Of a stretch of 64,000 bases of DNA, positions 1-11,356 are shown piece by piece. Under the pieces are notes generated by a model. That model made no database searches, had not been told where the DNA came from, and saw nothing but the letters and a program-made list of their open reading frames with translations. Source of the stretch: Triticum aestivum (lineage: Eukaryota > Streptophyta > Magnoliopsida > Poales > Poaceae); assembly GCF_018294505.1 (NCBI RefSeq), contig NC_057802.1, positions 552,772,202-552,836,201 of the forward strand, written 5' to 3'. Both the position numbers and the translations under genes were made by a program. Each line of letters begins with the position of its first letter. Position 1 is the first letter of the stretch.

Positions 1-598
1 CGTCGGACGAAGACCAGTTCAGGCCCTTCTTAGGCCAGGACGTAAGCCGCAAAGGGGATCCGGATCGGAACTCGGGAGTAGCGGCCCATTCCGTGCCGCG
101 CGGCTCAGTGATGTAAAACCACTGCTGTTGCCACTCTTTGACGGAATCATTAAAAGTACCTGTTGGCCATGTGACGTTGGGCATCTTGCTCACCATAGCG
201 CCCCCGCACTCGGCGTGCTCGCCGCTCACTACCTTGGGCTTCACATTAAAGACCTTCATCCATAAGCCGAAGTGTGGTGAGATGCGGAGAAAAGCCTCGC
301 ACACGACGATGAATGTCGAGATGTTGAGGAAGGAATTGGGGGATAGATCGTGAAAATCAATCCCATAATAATACATGATGCCGCGAACGAACGGGTGGAG
401 GGGAAACCCTAGCCCGCGGACAAAATGAGGGAGGAATACAACCCTCTCGTCGGGTTCTGGAGTAGGAACGATCTGTCCCGCCGTCGGGAGACGGTGGCTG
501 ATTTTCTTGGCCAGATACCCAGCCTCCCGAAGCTTTTTGATATCCTTCTCCCGGACGGTAGAGGCCATCCACTTGCCTCCTGCTCTGGATCTGGACAT
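1..598 (-). CDS. gypsy-type accessory protein (PF04195-like), 3' end outside window
   Basis: An open frame starts at ATG 598-596 and runs off the left edge, giving 199 codons without a stop. A motif of the kind FVRGLGFPLHPFVRGIM is followed by a CEAFLRISPHFGLW-like block. That is the pattern of the 'putative gypsy type transposon' domain PF04195, known from extra ORFs of large grass gypsy elements. The frame is antisense to the element, as in several grass gypsy families that carry a reverse ORF between pol and the 3' LTR. Its molecular function is unknown. A second in-frame ATG lies 11 codons downstream and could be the real start. The family match is by motif memory, not by search. Confidence 0.65.
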   Translation of the reverse strand, partial: MSRSRAGGKWMASTVREKDIKKLREAGYLAKKISHRLPTAGQIVPTPEPDERVVFLPHFVRGLGFPLHPFVRGIMYYYGIDFHDLSPNSFLNISTFIVVCEAFLRISPHFGLWMKVFNVKPKVVSGEHAECGGAMVSKMPNVTWPTGTFNDSVKEWQQQWFYITEPRGTEWAATPEFRSGSPLRLTSWPKKGLNWSSSD

Positions 599-1149
599 TT
601 TTGGAAGACCTTTGTGGGCGGAGAAGACGAACGCTCGGGCGCTGGAGCTCGAGCGAAGGGGAAGGGGTCAGGAAGAAGAAAGCGTGGGTGCAAAAGGGAG
701 TCCTTATCCCCTTATAAAGGCAGCGGGAATTCTGCGCCTCCCCACTTGCCTGGTAAACTCGTTTATTCCCCAGGCGCCGTGATTGATGGTGCGGTTGCGT
801 TACCCACACCCGTATTGATGAGAATCCCATGATAAGGGGACACGATCTCTGCTTCGACAAGACGTGCCAAGAAAACCGCCTCGCAATATGTGCAGTAGTT
901 GGTTGAGAAAAACGGTTCGAATAATGACCGGGCCGTGGCGTGATATCACGCTATGAAATTTGTCAGCAGATTAGATTCGTGGAATATTATACTCTCTACG
1001 GTGGTATGTGGAATTTGTTTTGCAGAGCCGGACACGATCCTTGTGTTCAAAATCTTCTATGGAGTATTCGGAGGAGGAACCCGCCTTGCAATGCCGAAGA
1101 CAATCTGCGCGCCGGACTCATCATCATTAAATCCTGGTTCAGGGGCTAC

Positions 1150-1620
1150 TGAGGGAGTCCTGGATTAGGGGGTCCTCGGACAGCCGGACTATATACCTTG
1201 GCCGGACTGTTGGACTATGAAGATACAAGATTGAAGACTTCGTCCCGTGTCCGGGTGGGACTCTCCTTTGCGTGGAAGGCAAGCTTGGCAATTCGGATAT
1301 GTAGATATCCTCCCTTGTAACCGACTCTGTGTAACCCTAGCCCCCTCCTGTGTCTATATAAACCGGAGGGTTTAGTCCGTAGGACAACATCAATCATAAT
1401 CATAGGCTAGCTTTTAGGGTTTAGCCTCTACGATCTCGTGGTAGATCAACTCTTGTAATAGTCATATCATTAAGATCAATCAAGCAGGTAGTAGGGTATT
1501 ACCTCCATCGAGAGGGCCCGAACCCGGGTAAACATTGTGTCCCCCGCCTCCTGTTACCATCCGCCTTAGACGCACAGTTCGGGACCCCCTACCCGAGATC
1601 CGCCGGTTTTGACACCGACA
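1150..1620 (+). repeat. gypsy 3' LTR
   Basis: The 471-bp LTR begins TGAGGGAGTCC and ends GACACCGACA, so it has the TG...CA borders expected of an LTR. A purine-rich stretch with GGGG precedes it. It contains a TATA box and ends where unrelated sequence begins. The resemblance to Fatima LTRs is recognised from memory. Confidence 0.75.
1355..1362 (+). promoter_or_regulatory. TATA box of the gypsy LTR
   Basis: TATATAAA lies about 205 bp from the LTR start and is followed by GC-rich sequence. This is the usual place for the LTR core promoter. The call is by motif and position only. Confidence 0.5.
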
Positions 1621-2330
1621 AGGGCCAAGATACAAATGATGTGGCCCACAACCGATGCTTAGGAATAGGGAGTGTGGGGCAACTTCAGTGGGAACAACGA
1701 CATTTCTTGCGTCGGTGCCAGTGGGCACATCTGGTGCTTGAAAAGAACAGGGTGGTGTATGGTACCCTTCAAGGTAGAGGGCGACAAAGTTGTGTTGTCT
1801 GTGGTTGGGAAAGATACAAGGAGAGAAACTAAGATAGATGGAGAAGTTGCAAGAGTCACGCGGTGGGAGAATATAAGAGAAAAGTACGGTGTAGGTGGTC
1901 CCTACAACGGTGTGCTCGTTGTGTCTTAGCTGGATGCTGATAAACCCCCAAGTACATGGGATCAATTGTAGCTTTTTCGATAAATAAAAGTGTCGAACCG
2001 AACGAGGAGCTAAAGGTAAAAAATTATATTCCCTTCAAGTTCTATCGACCACCGATACAACTCTACGCACACTTAACGTTTGATTTACTTAGAACAAGTA
2101 TGAAACTATAAGTACTTTGTAGGTGTGATGCTAGAACTACTTTGCAAGAATAAAACTAGGAGTAGTTTGCGAGATAATAAAAGTTAGTTATTTAGTAGAA
2201 ATCTTTTTGTATCACAAGAGAAGGATTTTGTCCCTAGGCAATGGATAACTAGACCGATAATCATTACTGCAATTTTATATGAGGGAGACGCATTGTTGGT
2301 GCAATGATAGGCCCCTTATGTTTTGGAGTT
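1621..2330. repeat. unclassified repeat debris
   Basis: From about 1,937 the sequence is a diverged relative of the repeat at 8,856-9,678; both share a block near GTGTCGAACC and AACGAGGAG. It is cut off at 2,331 by the copia LTR. The part at 1,621-1,936 has an 85-codon open frame (1,672-1,929) that I do not recognise and do not believe without further support. Confidence 0.4.
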
Positions 2331-3585
2331 TGTTGACATAAACAATCTGGGACTTATGTGTTTGCTAGTGCACACAGACTAACAGGTCCCTAGAGTAATC
2401 GAGGAGTTTGATGAAAATAACGAAGATAATCTCCCTGCGAGGCAATGAAGGTTATCACCGAAGATAAAGCTAACGAGAGTGAACCCTAAAAATTGCTGAA
2501 GTTTAAGCAATTGGTTCGGTGATTGTTCGAAGCAAATGAGTGCGTTCGAGGAAGAATGAAGACGAAGTGAAGACGTAGCATTTATTTGTTCTTCTTCTTC
2601 TTTCATAGGACCACCGTACTATTAAGAGGGGTATAGCGTTTTGAAGCTTTGATTCTCTTATGCTAAACCCAAACCTATGAAAGCTGTGAGAGAAATCTCT
2701 TTGTGCTCCGAGCAAATACTTGCCAGCAAGAGACTGTGATCTTCTTCGCTACGAGAGATTTGCCTTGAACCGAGGAGTTAGCATTACTTGTTCCTCAAGT
2801 AATGTTACCGTTGCTCCAAAATTCGACCATTGAGAACGTGTCGGTTGGCCATTGGCTGGACCTCGTGTCCAAAATGGTCATTTCCCATCTGGGAAGGCTG
2901 CAGCTATAAATAGCCACCCCACGCTGGCTTTGTCCAGTGGCTGCTCCGTTTGATTTATGATAAGATTGTTGAGCAACCCCCTCTTTGAGCGATTTGAGTT
3001 TAAAATCCACCGAGGGAAAAACCCTAGAGTCGAAGAATTAGATAGTGGTTCAGCATCACTGGAATCTAAATTTAATACGCTCCGCCTGCGCCTATTACTC
3101 TTGAGAGCTGCAAACTCTCTAGACGGTTAGGTGTCAAGTTCTTCAGAGACCAAGAGTAATTGTGGTTCTCGAAGAAGAAGTCTGTAAAGGTTTGGAGATC
3201 GCCTTCAAGTATCTACCACGAGTGATCGGCATCGGTTGAAAAATCGATTGTCGAGGAGAATAGGGTGAAGAGAGTTTATCTCCGTGTTAAGTCACAGCCC
3301 CTCCAACCAGACATAGTCCTTGTGAAGAAGGACGAACTGGTCAAACAAATTCCTTGTCGCCATCGAGCACCACTGGTTACCTCTGTTACTCAAGTTTACC
3401 TTCAATGCATTTTATTCATGTATTTTACTTTGATGCATGCTTTAGTTTCCCATAGGTCATATGTTGTAGTTCTTCTTAGTCTGTTTGTTGTTTATTCCGC
3501 TGCTGGGTTCTAAGAGATTTAAGTTTTTTGAAGAAAAATTAAAACTCCCATTCACCCCCTCTGGTAGACATACTTCGTTCCTACA
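2331..3585 (+). repeat. copia 5' LTR (non-Angela family)
   Basis: The proposed LTR starts TGTTGACATAAAC and ends CGTTCCTACA, immediately before a tRNA-Met-type primer-binding site. It contains a TATA box at 2,904-2,911. The right border is firm. The left border could also be the TG at 2,319, because no partner LTR is available for comparison. Confidence 0.6.
2904..2913 (+). promoter_or_regulatory. TATA box of copia 5' LTR
   Basis: CTATAAATAG lies in the middle of the LTR, about 570 bp into it, and fits a plant core promoter. The position is plausible but untested. Confidence 0.5.
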
Positions 3586-3587
3586 AC

Positions 3588-3599
3588 TGGTATCAGAGC
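3588..3599 (+). other. primer-binding site (initiator tRNA-Met)
   Basis: TGGTATCAGAGC lies two bases after the LTR end. It is the standard complement of the initiator methionine tRNA 3' end used by plant copia elements, and it fixes the LTR border and the element orientation. Confidence 0.85.
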
Positions 3600-3651
3600 A
3601 AGGTACTCCTTAACTCTGCTCATTTTAGTCTAACGACTTTGGATTTTAAGT

Positions 3652-5561
3652 ATGTCTTCAGTGAACTACAAGTCGCATCCCAAGATCCCCATATTCGATG
3701 GGACGGATTATCCCTTCTAGAAGGAGAAGATGAAGATCCGTATTCGAGCTATAGATGATGACATGTGGAACATCGTGCACATTGGGTTCACCGTTCTAAT
3801 TCCTCAAGCACCTACCGATGAAGAAAAGAAGCTCATTCAGCTAGACGCTCAAGCCAAAGATGAAATTGGTGGCCATATCTCTCGAGCTTAATTCCTTCGA
3901 TACCGACAGTGTGAGACTGCAAAAGAACTGTGGGGTGTCCTCGAAAAGATCAATGAAGGAGTGTCAACTCAAAAGGAAGCTCGAATTGATACTCTTCGGG
4001 CGAAGTTCAATCGCTTCAAGCGCATTGGAAATGAAAGATGTCAGAAAACCTTCAATTGCCTCATTGACATAGCAAATGAGCTTCAAGGACTCGGAGCCAA
4101 AGACATCACTGACCATGAAGTTGTTAAGAAACTGCTTCGATCCCTTGACACCTCATTTGACATGCTTGTTCTGATGATTCATGAACACCCTGATTTCAAG
4201 AGCCTCAACTCTGCTGATGTTATGGAGAGACTGAACACTCACGAAGAACAACAAGAAGAAAAGAGAGATCTGTATGGCTCAACTCAACACAAAAACTATG
4301 CTCTCAAGGTCGTGGCTGATTCCTCCTCCGATGGAAATACCGAAGAAGATTCTGATGATCCAGAACGACTCAGCAATGATCTCGCACTGATCACAAAATG
4401 ATTCCAACATTTCCATAAGAAGAGCCAGTTCCAGAAAACAAGTTCAAGCAACTCTGGAGGTTCAAAATCTGCAAAACCTACCGGAGAATACACCTGTTTC
4501 AAGTGCAAAAAGGCAGGGCACTTCATTTTGGACTACCCTCTCTGGGAAGCTGAAATCCATGCGAGTGCGAGATATAACTCGAGCAACTATCGAAGCAAAG
4601 GCAAGAGCAAGAACTACGACTCCGATGATGAGAAGAAAATTAAGAAGTTTTTCAAGAAGAAGGACAGCTCCACCTCAAAATCTTCATCAAGTTCTTCCTC
4701 AAAGAATCCTTCCAAGTCCTCCTCCAACCGCAAGAGTACCTATCGCAAGGCCAAGGCATGCATCGGCAAGGAGATGGATTTTGAAGAAGAAGAATCGTCT
4801 ACTTTCAAAGAAGAAAATGAGTTTGATGAGGACCGACTCAAGCATGGCTGGCATAGCATGCGCCTCTTCCCCGACAACGAATTTCTTTGGGAACCCGTCA
4901 AGCGATGATGAAACTCCTGCCTACTGCTTCATGGCCAAAGCCTCAAAAGAAAAGGTACCCGTCAAACATCACAAGGTTCACTCCAGTGATCAATATTCTT
5001 CTGATGAGGATGACCGTGCTAAGTTGATCAAAATTGCCAACATTCAACAAAACTCTCTTGAGAAAATTGAGAAAACCCTCAGGAAGTCTAAAGGGTTGTT
5101 GGTTTAGGAGATGGAAAAGAATCAGTCACTGTCCGAAGAGTATGCTACTCTCAAGTCAGGAATGGATGAACTCACAACTCATCATGATTTTCTCTCAGCA
5201 GACCACGAGAGATTGGCCTATGATTTCCGGAAAGGAAACAGGAACTCGAGGCACTGAGAGAGGCTCATGAAGACTTGTTGAGAGAAAATTCTCTTCTCAC
5301 CCAACAACTCAAGGAGAAACCTGAAGTGTTTGAGCCTCCATGTTTAAAATATCTTGAATGAAACAATGTTGAATCTAATGCTGAATCATCTATGAGTGCT
5401 AACCCTTCAATCGAGGAAAATAGTTATGTTTCTGATGAAAATGCTAGGTTGAAGGATCTTCTTCAGACTTGAATGTTCAAATCTCTCAAAGGGCATCAAA
5501 CCCTTTGTGATGTAATTAAGAAATCTATTCTTCACAAAAATCCCTGAAAGGAGCATCAATT
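3652..5561 (+). pseudogene. copia gag remnant (UBN2-type, zinc knuckle)
   Basis: The frame starts at ATG 3,652, 53 bp after the primer-binding site. The N-terminal part reads like a UBN2 gag domain (start motif FDGTDYPF). In-frame stops lie at 3,718 (TAG), 3,889 (TAA) and 4,399 (TGA), and the frame changes near 4,880. A zinc knuckle begins at about 4,495 (CFKCKKAGHF), but the fourth ligand is Tyr instead of Cys. Downstream come a Lys/Ser-rich stretch and a coiled-coil-like region with further stops at 5,105 and 5,545. The gag would normally coat the element RNA in the cytoplasm; this copy cannot make it. The remnant ends where Angela sequence begins. Confidence 0.75.
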
Positions 5562-8156
5562 CCTTTTGGAATCACTTGATGCTTGCGAACCGTGCCTCAT
5601 GGGCAAGATGACTAAGATTCCGTTCTCCGGAACAATGGAGCGAGCAACTAACTTGTTGGAAATAATACATACTGATGTATGCGGTCCGATGAGTGTTGGG
5701 GCTCGCGGCGGGTATCGTTATTTTTTGACCTTCACAGATGATTTGAGCAGATAGGGGTATATCTACTTGATGAAACATAAGTCTGAAACATTTGAAAAGT
5801 TCAAAGAATTTCAGAGTGAAGTGGAAAATCATTGTAACAATAAAATAAAGTTTCTACGATCTAATCGTGGAGGTGAATATTTGAGTTATGAGTTTTGTCT
5901 TCATTTGAAACAACATGGAATAGTTTCGCAACTCACGCCACCTGGAACACCACAGCGTAATGGTGTGTCCGAATGTCGTAACCGTACTTTATTAGATATG
6001 GTGCGATCTATGATGTCTCTTACCGATTACCACTATCGTTTTGGGGTTATGCTTTAGAGGCGGTTGCATTCACGTTAAATAGGGCACCATCTAAATCCGT
6101 TGAGACGACACCATATGAACTGTGGTTTGGCAAGAAACCTAAGCTGTCGTTTCTTAAAGTTTGGGGTTGCGATGCTTATGTGAAAAAGCTTCAACCTGAT
6201 AAGCTGGAACCCAAATCGGAGAAATGTGTCTTCATAGGATACCCAAAGGAGACTGTTGGGTACACCTTCTATCACAGATCCGAAGGCAAGATATACGTTG
6301 CCAAGAAGGGATCCTTTCTAGAGAAGGAGTTTCTCTCGAAAGAAGTGAGTGGGAGGAAAGTAGAACTTGATGAGGTAATTGTAACTTCTCCTGAATTGGA
6401 AAGTAGTTCATCACAGAAATCAGTTCGAGGGATTCCTACACCAATCAGTGCCGAAGCTAATAATGATGATCATGAAACTTCAGATCAAATTACTACCGAA
6501 CCTCGTAGGTCAACCAGAGTACGGTCCGCACGAGAGTGGTACGGTAATCCTGTTCTGGAGGTCATGTTATTTGACTATGACTAACCTACGAACTAAGAGG
6601 AAGCGATGATGAGCCTAGATTCCGCGAAATGGCTTGAGGCCATGAAATCTGAGATGGGATCCATGTATGAGAACAAAGTGTGGACTTAGGTTGACTTGCC
6701 CGATGATCGGTAAGCGATTGAGAATAAATGGATCTTCAAGAAGAAGACTGACGCTGACGGTAATGTTACCGTCTACAAAGCTTGACTTGTTGCGAAAGGT
6801 TTTTGACAAGTTCAAGGAGTTGACTACGATCAGACCTTCTCACCCGTACCGATGCTTAAGTCTGTCTGAATCATGTTAGCAATCGCCGCATTTTATGATT
6901 ATGAAATTTGGCAAATGGATGTCAAAACTGCATTCCTTAATGGATATCTTAAAGAAGAGTTGTATATGATGCAACCAGAAGGTTTTGTCGATCCTAAACG
7001 TGCTAACAAAGTGTGCAAGCTCCAGCGATCCATTTATGGACTGGTGCATACCTCTCAAAGTTGGAATATACGCTTTGATAGTGTGATCAAAGCATATGGT
7101 TTTATACAGACTTTTGGAGAAGCCTGTATTTACAAGAAAGTGAGTGGGAGCTTTGTAGCATTTCTAATATTATATGTGGATGACATATTGTTGATTGGAA
7201 ATGATACAGAATTTCTGGATAGCATAAAAGGATACTTGAATAAGAATTTTTCAATGAAAGACCTCGGTGAAGCTGCTTATATATTGGGCATCAAGATCTA
7301 TAAAGATAGATCAAGACGCTTAATTGGACTTTCACAAAGCACATTCCTTGATAAAGTTTTTGAAGAAGTTCAAAATGGATCAGTCAAAGAAAGGGTCCTT
7401 GCCTGTGTTACATGGTGTGAAGTTGAGTCAGACTCAATGCCCGACTACTGCAGAAGATAGAGAGAAAATGAAAGTCATTCCCTATGCCTCAGCCATAGGT
7501 TCTATCAGGTATGCGATGCTGTGTACCAGACCTGATGTGTGCCTTGCTATAAGTTTAGCAGGGAGGTACCAAAGTAATCCAGGAGTGGATCACTGACAGC
7601 GGTCAAGAACATCCTGAAATACCTGAAAAGGACTAAGGATATGTTTCTCATTGATGGAGGTGACAAAGAGGTCGTCGTAAATGGTTACGTCGATGCAAGC
7701 TTTGACACTGATCCAGATGACTCTAAATCACAAACCGGATACGTATTTATATTGAATGGTGGAGCTGTCAGTTGGTGCAGTTCCAAGCAGAGCGTCGTGG
7801 CGGGATCTACGTGTGAAGCGGAGTACATAGCTGCTTCAGAAGTAGCAAATGAAGGAGTCTAGATGAAGGAGTTCATATCCGATAGAGGTGTAATACCTAG
7901 TGCATCGGGTCCAACGAAAATCTTTTCTGATAATACTAGAGCAATAGCCTTAGCGAAGGAATCGAGATTTCACAAGAGAACCAAACACATCAAGAGACGC
8001 TTCAATTCCATCCGCGATCAAGTCAAGGAGGGAGACATAGAGATTTGCAAAATACATACGGACCTGAATGTTGCAGACCCGTTGACTAAGCCTCTTCCAC
8101 GAGCAAAACATGATCAGCACCAAGACTCCATGGGTGTTATAATCATTACTATGTAG
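5562..8156 (+). pseudogene. Angela-type pol remnant (integrase, RT, RNase H)
   Basis: Colinear with positions 37,520-40,129, but broken. The segment starts in the pre-integrase zinc region (CLMGKM) and passes the integrase core, reverse transcriptase ([10 protein letters not shown] near 7,170) and RNase H (GYVDASFDTD near 7,685). Stops lie at about 5,752, 6,581, 6,687, 6,709, 6,783, 6,805, 6,868, 7,594 and 7,860. Frame losses occur near 6,030 and 7,358. Several stops replace codons that are CGA, CAA or TGG in the other copy, which fits C-to-T decay of methylated DNA. A 16-bp loss near 5,580 removed one of two ATCACTTG repeats. The RNase H first Asp is kept here, unlike in the younger copy. 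Confidence 0.85.
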
Positions 8157-8176
8157 TCTTGATTATTGACTCTAGT

Positions 8177-8189
8177 GCGAGTGGGAGAC
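8177..8189 (+). other. polypurine tract
   Basis: GCGAGTGGGAGAC directly precedes the LTR start and matches the tract at 40,150-40,162 of the younger Angela copy except for one base. It is the second-strand primer site of the element. Confidence 0.75.
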
Positions 8190-8855
8190 TGAAGGAAATA
8201 TGCCCTAGAGGCAATAATAAAGTGGTTATTTATATTTCCTTATATCATGATAAATGTTTATTATTCATGCTAGAATTGTATTAACCAGAAACTTAGTACA
8301 TGTGTGAATACATAGACAAAACAGAGTGTCCCTAGTATGCCTCTACTTGACTAGCTCGTTAATCAAAGATGGTTAAGTTTCCAAGCCATAGACATGTGTT
8401 GTCATTTGATGAATGGGATCACATCATTAGAGAATGATGTGATGGACAAGACCCATCCGTTAGCTTAGCATTATGATCGTTTAGTTTTATTGTTATTGCT
8501 TTCTTCATGACTACATAGTTCTCTCCCGTGGGGTCCGCACGCTTAATGTTCGATGATGATTTGTATTATGATTATGTGTTTTGGTGACCGAACTTTGTTC
8601 GGAGTCCCGGATGAGATCACGGACATGACGAGGAGTCTCGAAATGGTCGAGAGGTAAATATTGACATATTGGAAGGTTATATACGGACACCGGAATGGTT
8701 CGGATAAGGTTCGGGGATTTTTCGGAGTGCCGGGAGGCTACCGGAACCCCCCGGGAAAGTTAATGAGCCTATTGGGCCATAGTGGAGGAGAGGAGGCAGG
8801 CCACGGGAGGTGGAGCACGCCCCCCTTGCCCCAATCTGAATTGGACAAGGGGAGG
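8190..8855 (+). repeat. truncated Angela 3' LTR with internal deletion
   Basis: The LTR starts TGAAGGAAATATGCCC like the intact LTRs at 32,641 and 40,163. About 0.5 kb is missing near 8,508, where CTTCATGAC joins ACATAGTTCTC. The intact LTRs have related sequence at both edges of the missing piece, suggesting deletion between short repeats. The 3' part is replaced by another repeat at about 8,856, so only some 666 bp remain. Confidence 0.8.
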
Positions 8856-9678
8856 TGATGACCCACAAGTATAGGGGATCAATTGTAGCCCTTTTCGATA
8901 AGTAAGAGTGTCGAACCCAACGAGGAGGAGAAGAAAATGACAAGTAGTTTTCAGTAAGGTAATGTCTGCAAGTGCTGAAATTGTAAGTAGTGGAGTAGTT
9001 TGATAGCAAGATAAATTGTAACGAGCAAGTAACAATAGTAGTAACAAAAGTGCAGCAAGGTAGCCCAATCCTTTTGAGGCAAAGGACATGCCAAAACGGT
9101 CTTTTATAGTGAACAAAGCGTTCTTGAGGGTACACGGGAATTTCATCTAGTCACTTTCATCATGTTGGTTTAATTCGTGTTCGCTACTTTGATAATTTGA
9201 TATGTGGGTGGACCGGTGCTTAGGTGCTGTTCTTACTTGAACAAACCTCCTACTTATGATTAACCCTCCCGCAAGCATCCGCAACTACGAGAATAGTATT
9301 AAGAATAAATTCTAACCATAGCATTAAACTTTCGGATCCAATCGGTCCCTTATGGAATAGTGCATAAACTGGGGTTTAAGCTTTTGTTAATCTCGCAACC
9401 CATCATCTAATTGCTACTCCACAATGCATTCCCTTAGGCCCAAATATGGTGAAGTGTCATGTAGTCGACGTTCACATGACACCACTAAGGGAATCACAAC
9501 ATACATACTATCAGAATATCAAACACATATCAAATTCACATGATTATTTGCAACATGATTTCTCCCGTGACCTCAAGAACAAAAGTAACTACTCACAAAT
9601 GATAAACATGATCATGATCAAAGGAGTATTAAATAGCATAATGGATCTGAACATATAATCTTCCACCAAATAAACCAT
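8856..9678. repeat. unclassified Triticeae repeat fragment
   Basis: It begins TGATGACCCACAAGTATAGG and has a TG start like an LTR. It shares a block with 1,937-2,020. No coding frame or terminal repeat partner was recognised. Its right border is set by the CACTA terminus at 9,679. The two frames of 125-152 codons on the minus strand at 8,677-9,146 show no family features. Confidence 0.5.
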
Positions 9679-10185
9679 CACTACAAAAAAAAAGACACAT
9701 CCGTGACATTTTGGGCCGAACGGAATTTTTTTCTGTCATACATATGACACTTCTATGACGATAATTGTGACAAAACCCGGTATCATCATAGATGTGGTGG
9801 GCTCGTACTTCTATGACAAAAAATCATGACAAAAAATGGGCTTTTCATCCTGGGCGGGCCGGAGACGCAGCTGCATGACATTCTTTGGGCCGTCCATGAC
9901 GGAAAAAACCGTGGTAGAAGCGAGGGGGAGGAAAATTTCGGGGAGTTCCCGGTTACGATGGGAGGTCGGGGGCCGAGCGATGCGCGTTTCTCTCGTACAC
10001 GTACGCGCGTGTGTGAGAGGCGTTGGCTCTAACTGAACCCGAGCGAGGCGTTGGGCTCTAACTGAACCCGATCGATTGCACTGCAGGCTACGCGTTACTG
10101 AACCCGAGCGATCGATCGATGGCTGTTAACTGAACCCGATCGAGCGATTCCTTCGCTACTGCTGCTAACTGAAGCCGATCGATTG
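9679..10185 (+). repeat. CACTA element 1 terminus and subterminal repeats
   Basis: After the CACTA end come several short GTCATA/TATGAC-type inverted motifs. From about 10,031 five copies of an ACTGAACCCGAtCGA-like unit follow. Subterminal repeats of this kind are the binding sites of TNPA-type proteins in En/Spm elements. That role is inferred here. Confidence 0.7.
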
Positions 10186-10207
10186 GATGAATAGTGAGCG
10201 TTGCGGG

Positions 10208-10448
10208 NNNNNNNNNNNNNNNNNNNNNNNNNNNNNNNNNNNNNNNNNNNNNNNNNNNNNNNNNNNNNNNNNNNNNNNNNNNNNNNNNNNNNNNNNNNNN
10301 NNNNNNNNNNNNNNNNNNNNNNNNNNNNNNNNNNNNNNNNNNNNNNNNNNNNNNNNNNNNNNNNNNNNNNNNNNNNNNNNNNNNNNNNNNNNNNNNNNNN
10401 NNNNNNNNNNNNNNNNNNNNNNNNNNNNNNNNNNNNNNNNNNNNNNNN
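10208..10448. other. assembly gap (241 N)
   Basis: The gap sits in a G run. The corresponding stretch of element 2 (about 59,615-59,640, reverse strand) is continuous. It suggests that only about 10 bp, mainly G, are missing. Confidence 0.9.
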
Positions 10449-11100
10449 GAACAGTGAGCGGTGGCGTTGCCTCTGGATGAACAGGACCCCGTGGTGTGGA
10501 TGGCTGGATGAACAGCAGACCGTGGAGGGGTGGCCGTGGAGGGGTGGTCGAACAGGACCCCGTGGTGTGGAGGGCTGGATGAACAGTAGACGGTGGAGGG
10601 GTGCCCGTGGAGGGGTGGTTGAACAGGAGCCGGTGGAGTAGCGCGCGGTGGAGGCTGGATGAATAGGAGCCCGTGGAGGCTGGAGGAGGTCGACGGTGGA
10701 GATGAACAGTATCCCGTGGAGTCCCGTTTTGCGGTACGCCACACCCCTCCCGATGAACAGGACCCCCGTTTCGACCGTAGGAGGTCCGTTTCATCCGTTT
10801 TGCGGTACGCCACACCCCTCCCGATCAACAGGACCCCCGTTTCGACCGTAGGAGGTCCGTTTCCTCCGTTTTGCGGTACGCCAGGCCTCGTTTCCATCGC
10901 CTGTTCCGTCCAAGCCCTCCCGATGAACACGACCACGCATTCCGTTCCGACCCAGCCGGTTGGCTCCCATGCGTTCCGTTGCCTCCCGATGAACACGACG
11001 CATTCCGTTGCCTCCCCATGAACACGACGCATTCCGTTGCCTCCCCATGAACACGAAGCATTCTGTTGCCTCCCCATGAACACGACGACGACGCTGTTTC
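10449..11100 (+). repeat. subterminal minisatellites of element 1
   Basis: Three repeat types follow one another. GGATGAACAG/GTGGAGGGG units occupy 10,449-10,720. A roughly 71-bp unit with TTTTGCGGTACGCCA occurs three times from 10,728. A 27-bp unit with CCCCATGAACACGACGCAT occurs about four times at 10,980-11,090. Element 2 has four and three copies of the last two, so the arrays changed independently. Open frames here are low-complexity and not genes. Confidence 0.75.
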
Positions 11101-11356
11101 TCCGTTCCGACCCAGCCATGTACACGAGCCATAGGGCGTACGTATGCACGAGTAGGCGTTCGAGACCCTGCCCGTATGTACGTACGTGGCCGTATTTTCT
11201 TTCTTGCACCCTGGCCGCTGTACGTACATGTACATGCTACGTGCGCGCCTCTACTACGACACGTGCACGCCTCTACATCGACCAGTATATATGTACGTAC
11301 ACGTTTGCGACCAGAATGACAACGCTACGTACGCTTCGACCAGGTGGGTCCCGACT

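Larger units (their letters stand above)
1..1620 (+). mobile_element. 3' end of a gypsy LTR retrotransposon
   Basis: This is the right end of a Ty3/gypsy element that enters from the left edge. It holds an antisense ORF (1-598), about 550 bp of non-coding 3' internal sequence, a short purine-rich stretch before 1,150 and a complete 3' LTR (1,150-1,620). The LTR resembles Triticeae Fatima-type LTRs as I remember them, so the family name is an inference. The 5' LTR, gag and pol lie outside the window, so the target duplication cannot be checked. Confidence 0.8.
2331..8855 (+). mobile_element. chimeric, decayed copia retrotransposon
   Basis: The left part (LTR, primer-binding site, gag) belongs to one copia family. 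From about 5,562 onward the sequence follows the Angela element at 36-40 kb closely through integrase, reverse transcriptase, RNase H, polypurine tract and 3' LTR start. The two LTRs are unrelated, so this is not one normal insertion. Many stops and small indels show age. The 3' LTR is cut short by the repeat starting near 8,856. Confidence 0.75.

Noticed and set aside
1672..1929. 85-codon frame starting MWGNFSGNND
   Set aside because: No recognisable domain, no partner copy and no splice or promoter context; left as repeat debris.
10088..11235. Several long open frames of 100-370 codons, some spanning the N gap
   Set aside because: They are translations of GC-rich tandem repeats and of N runs. 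Frames are open on both strands, and they carry no domain.
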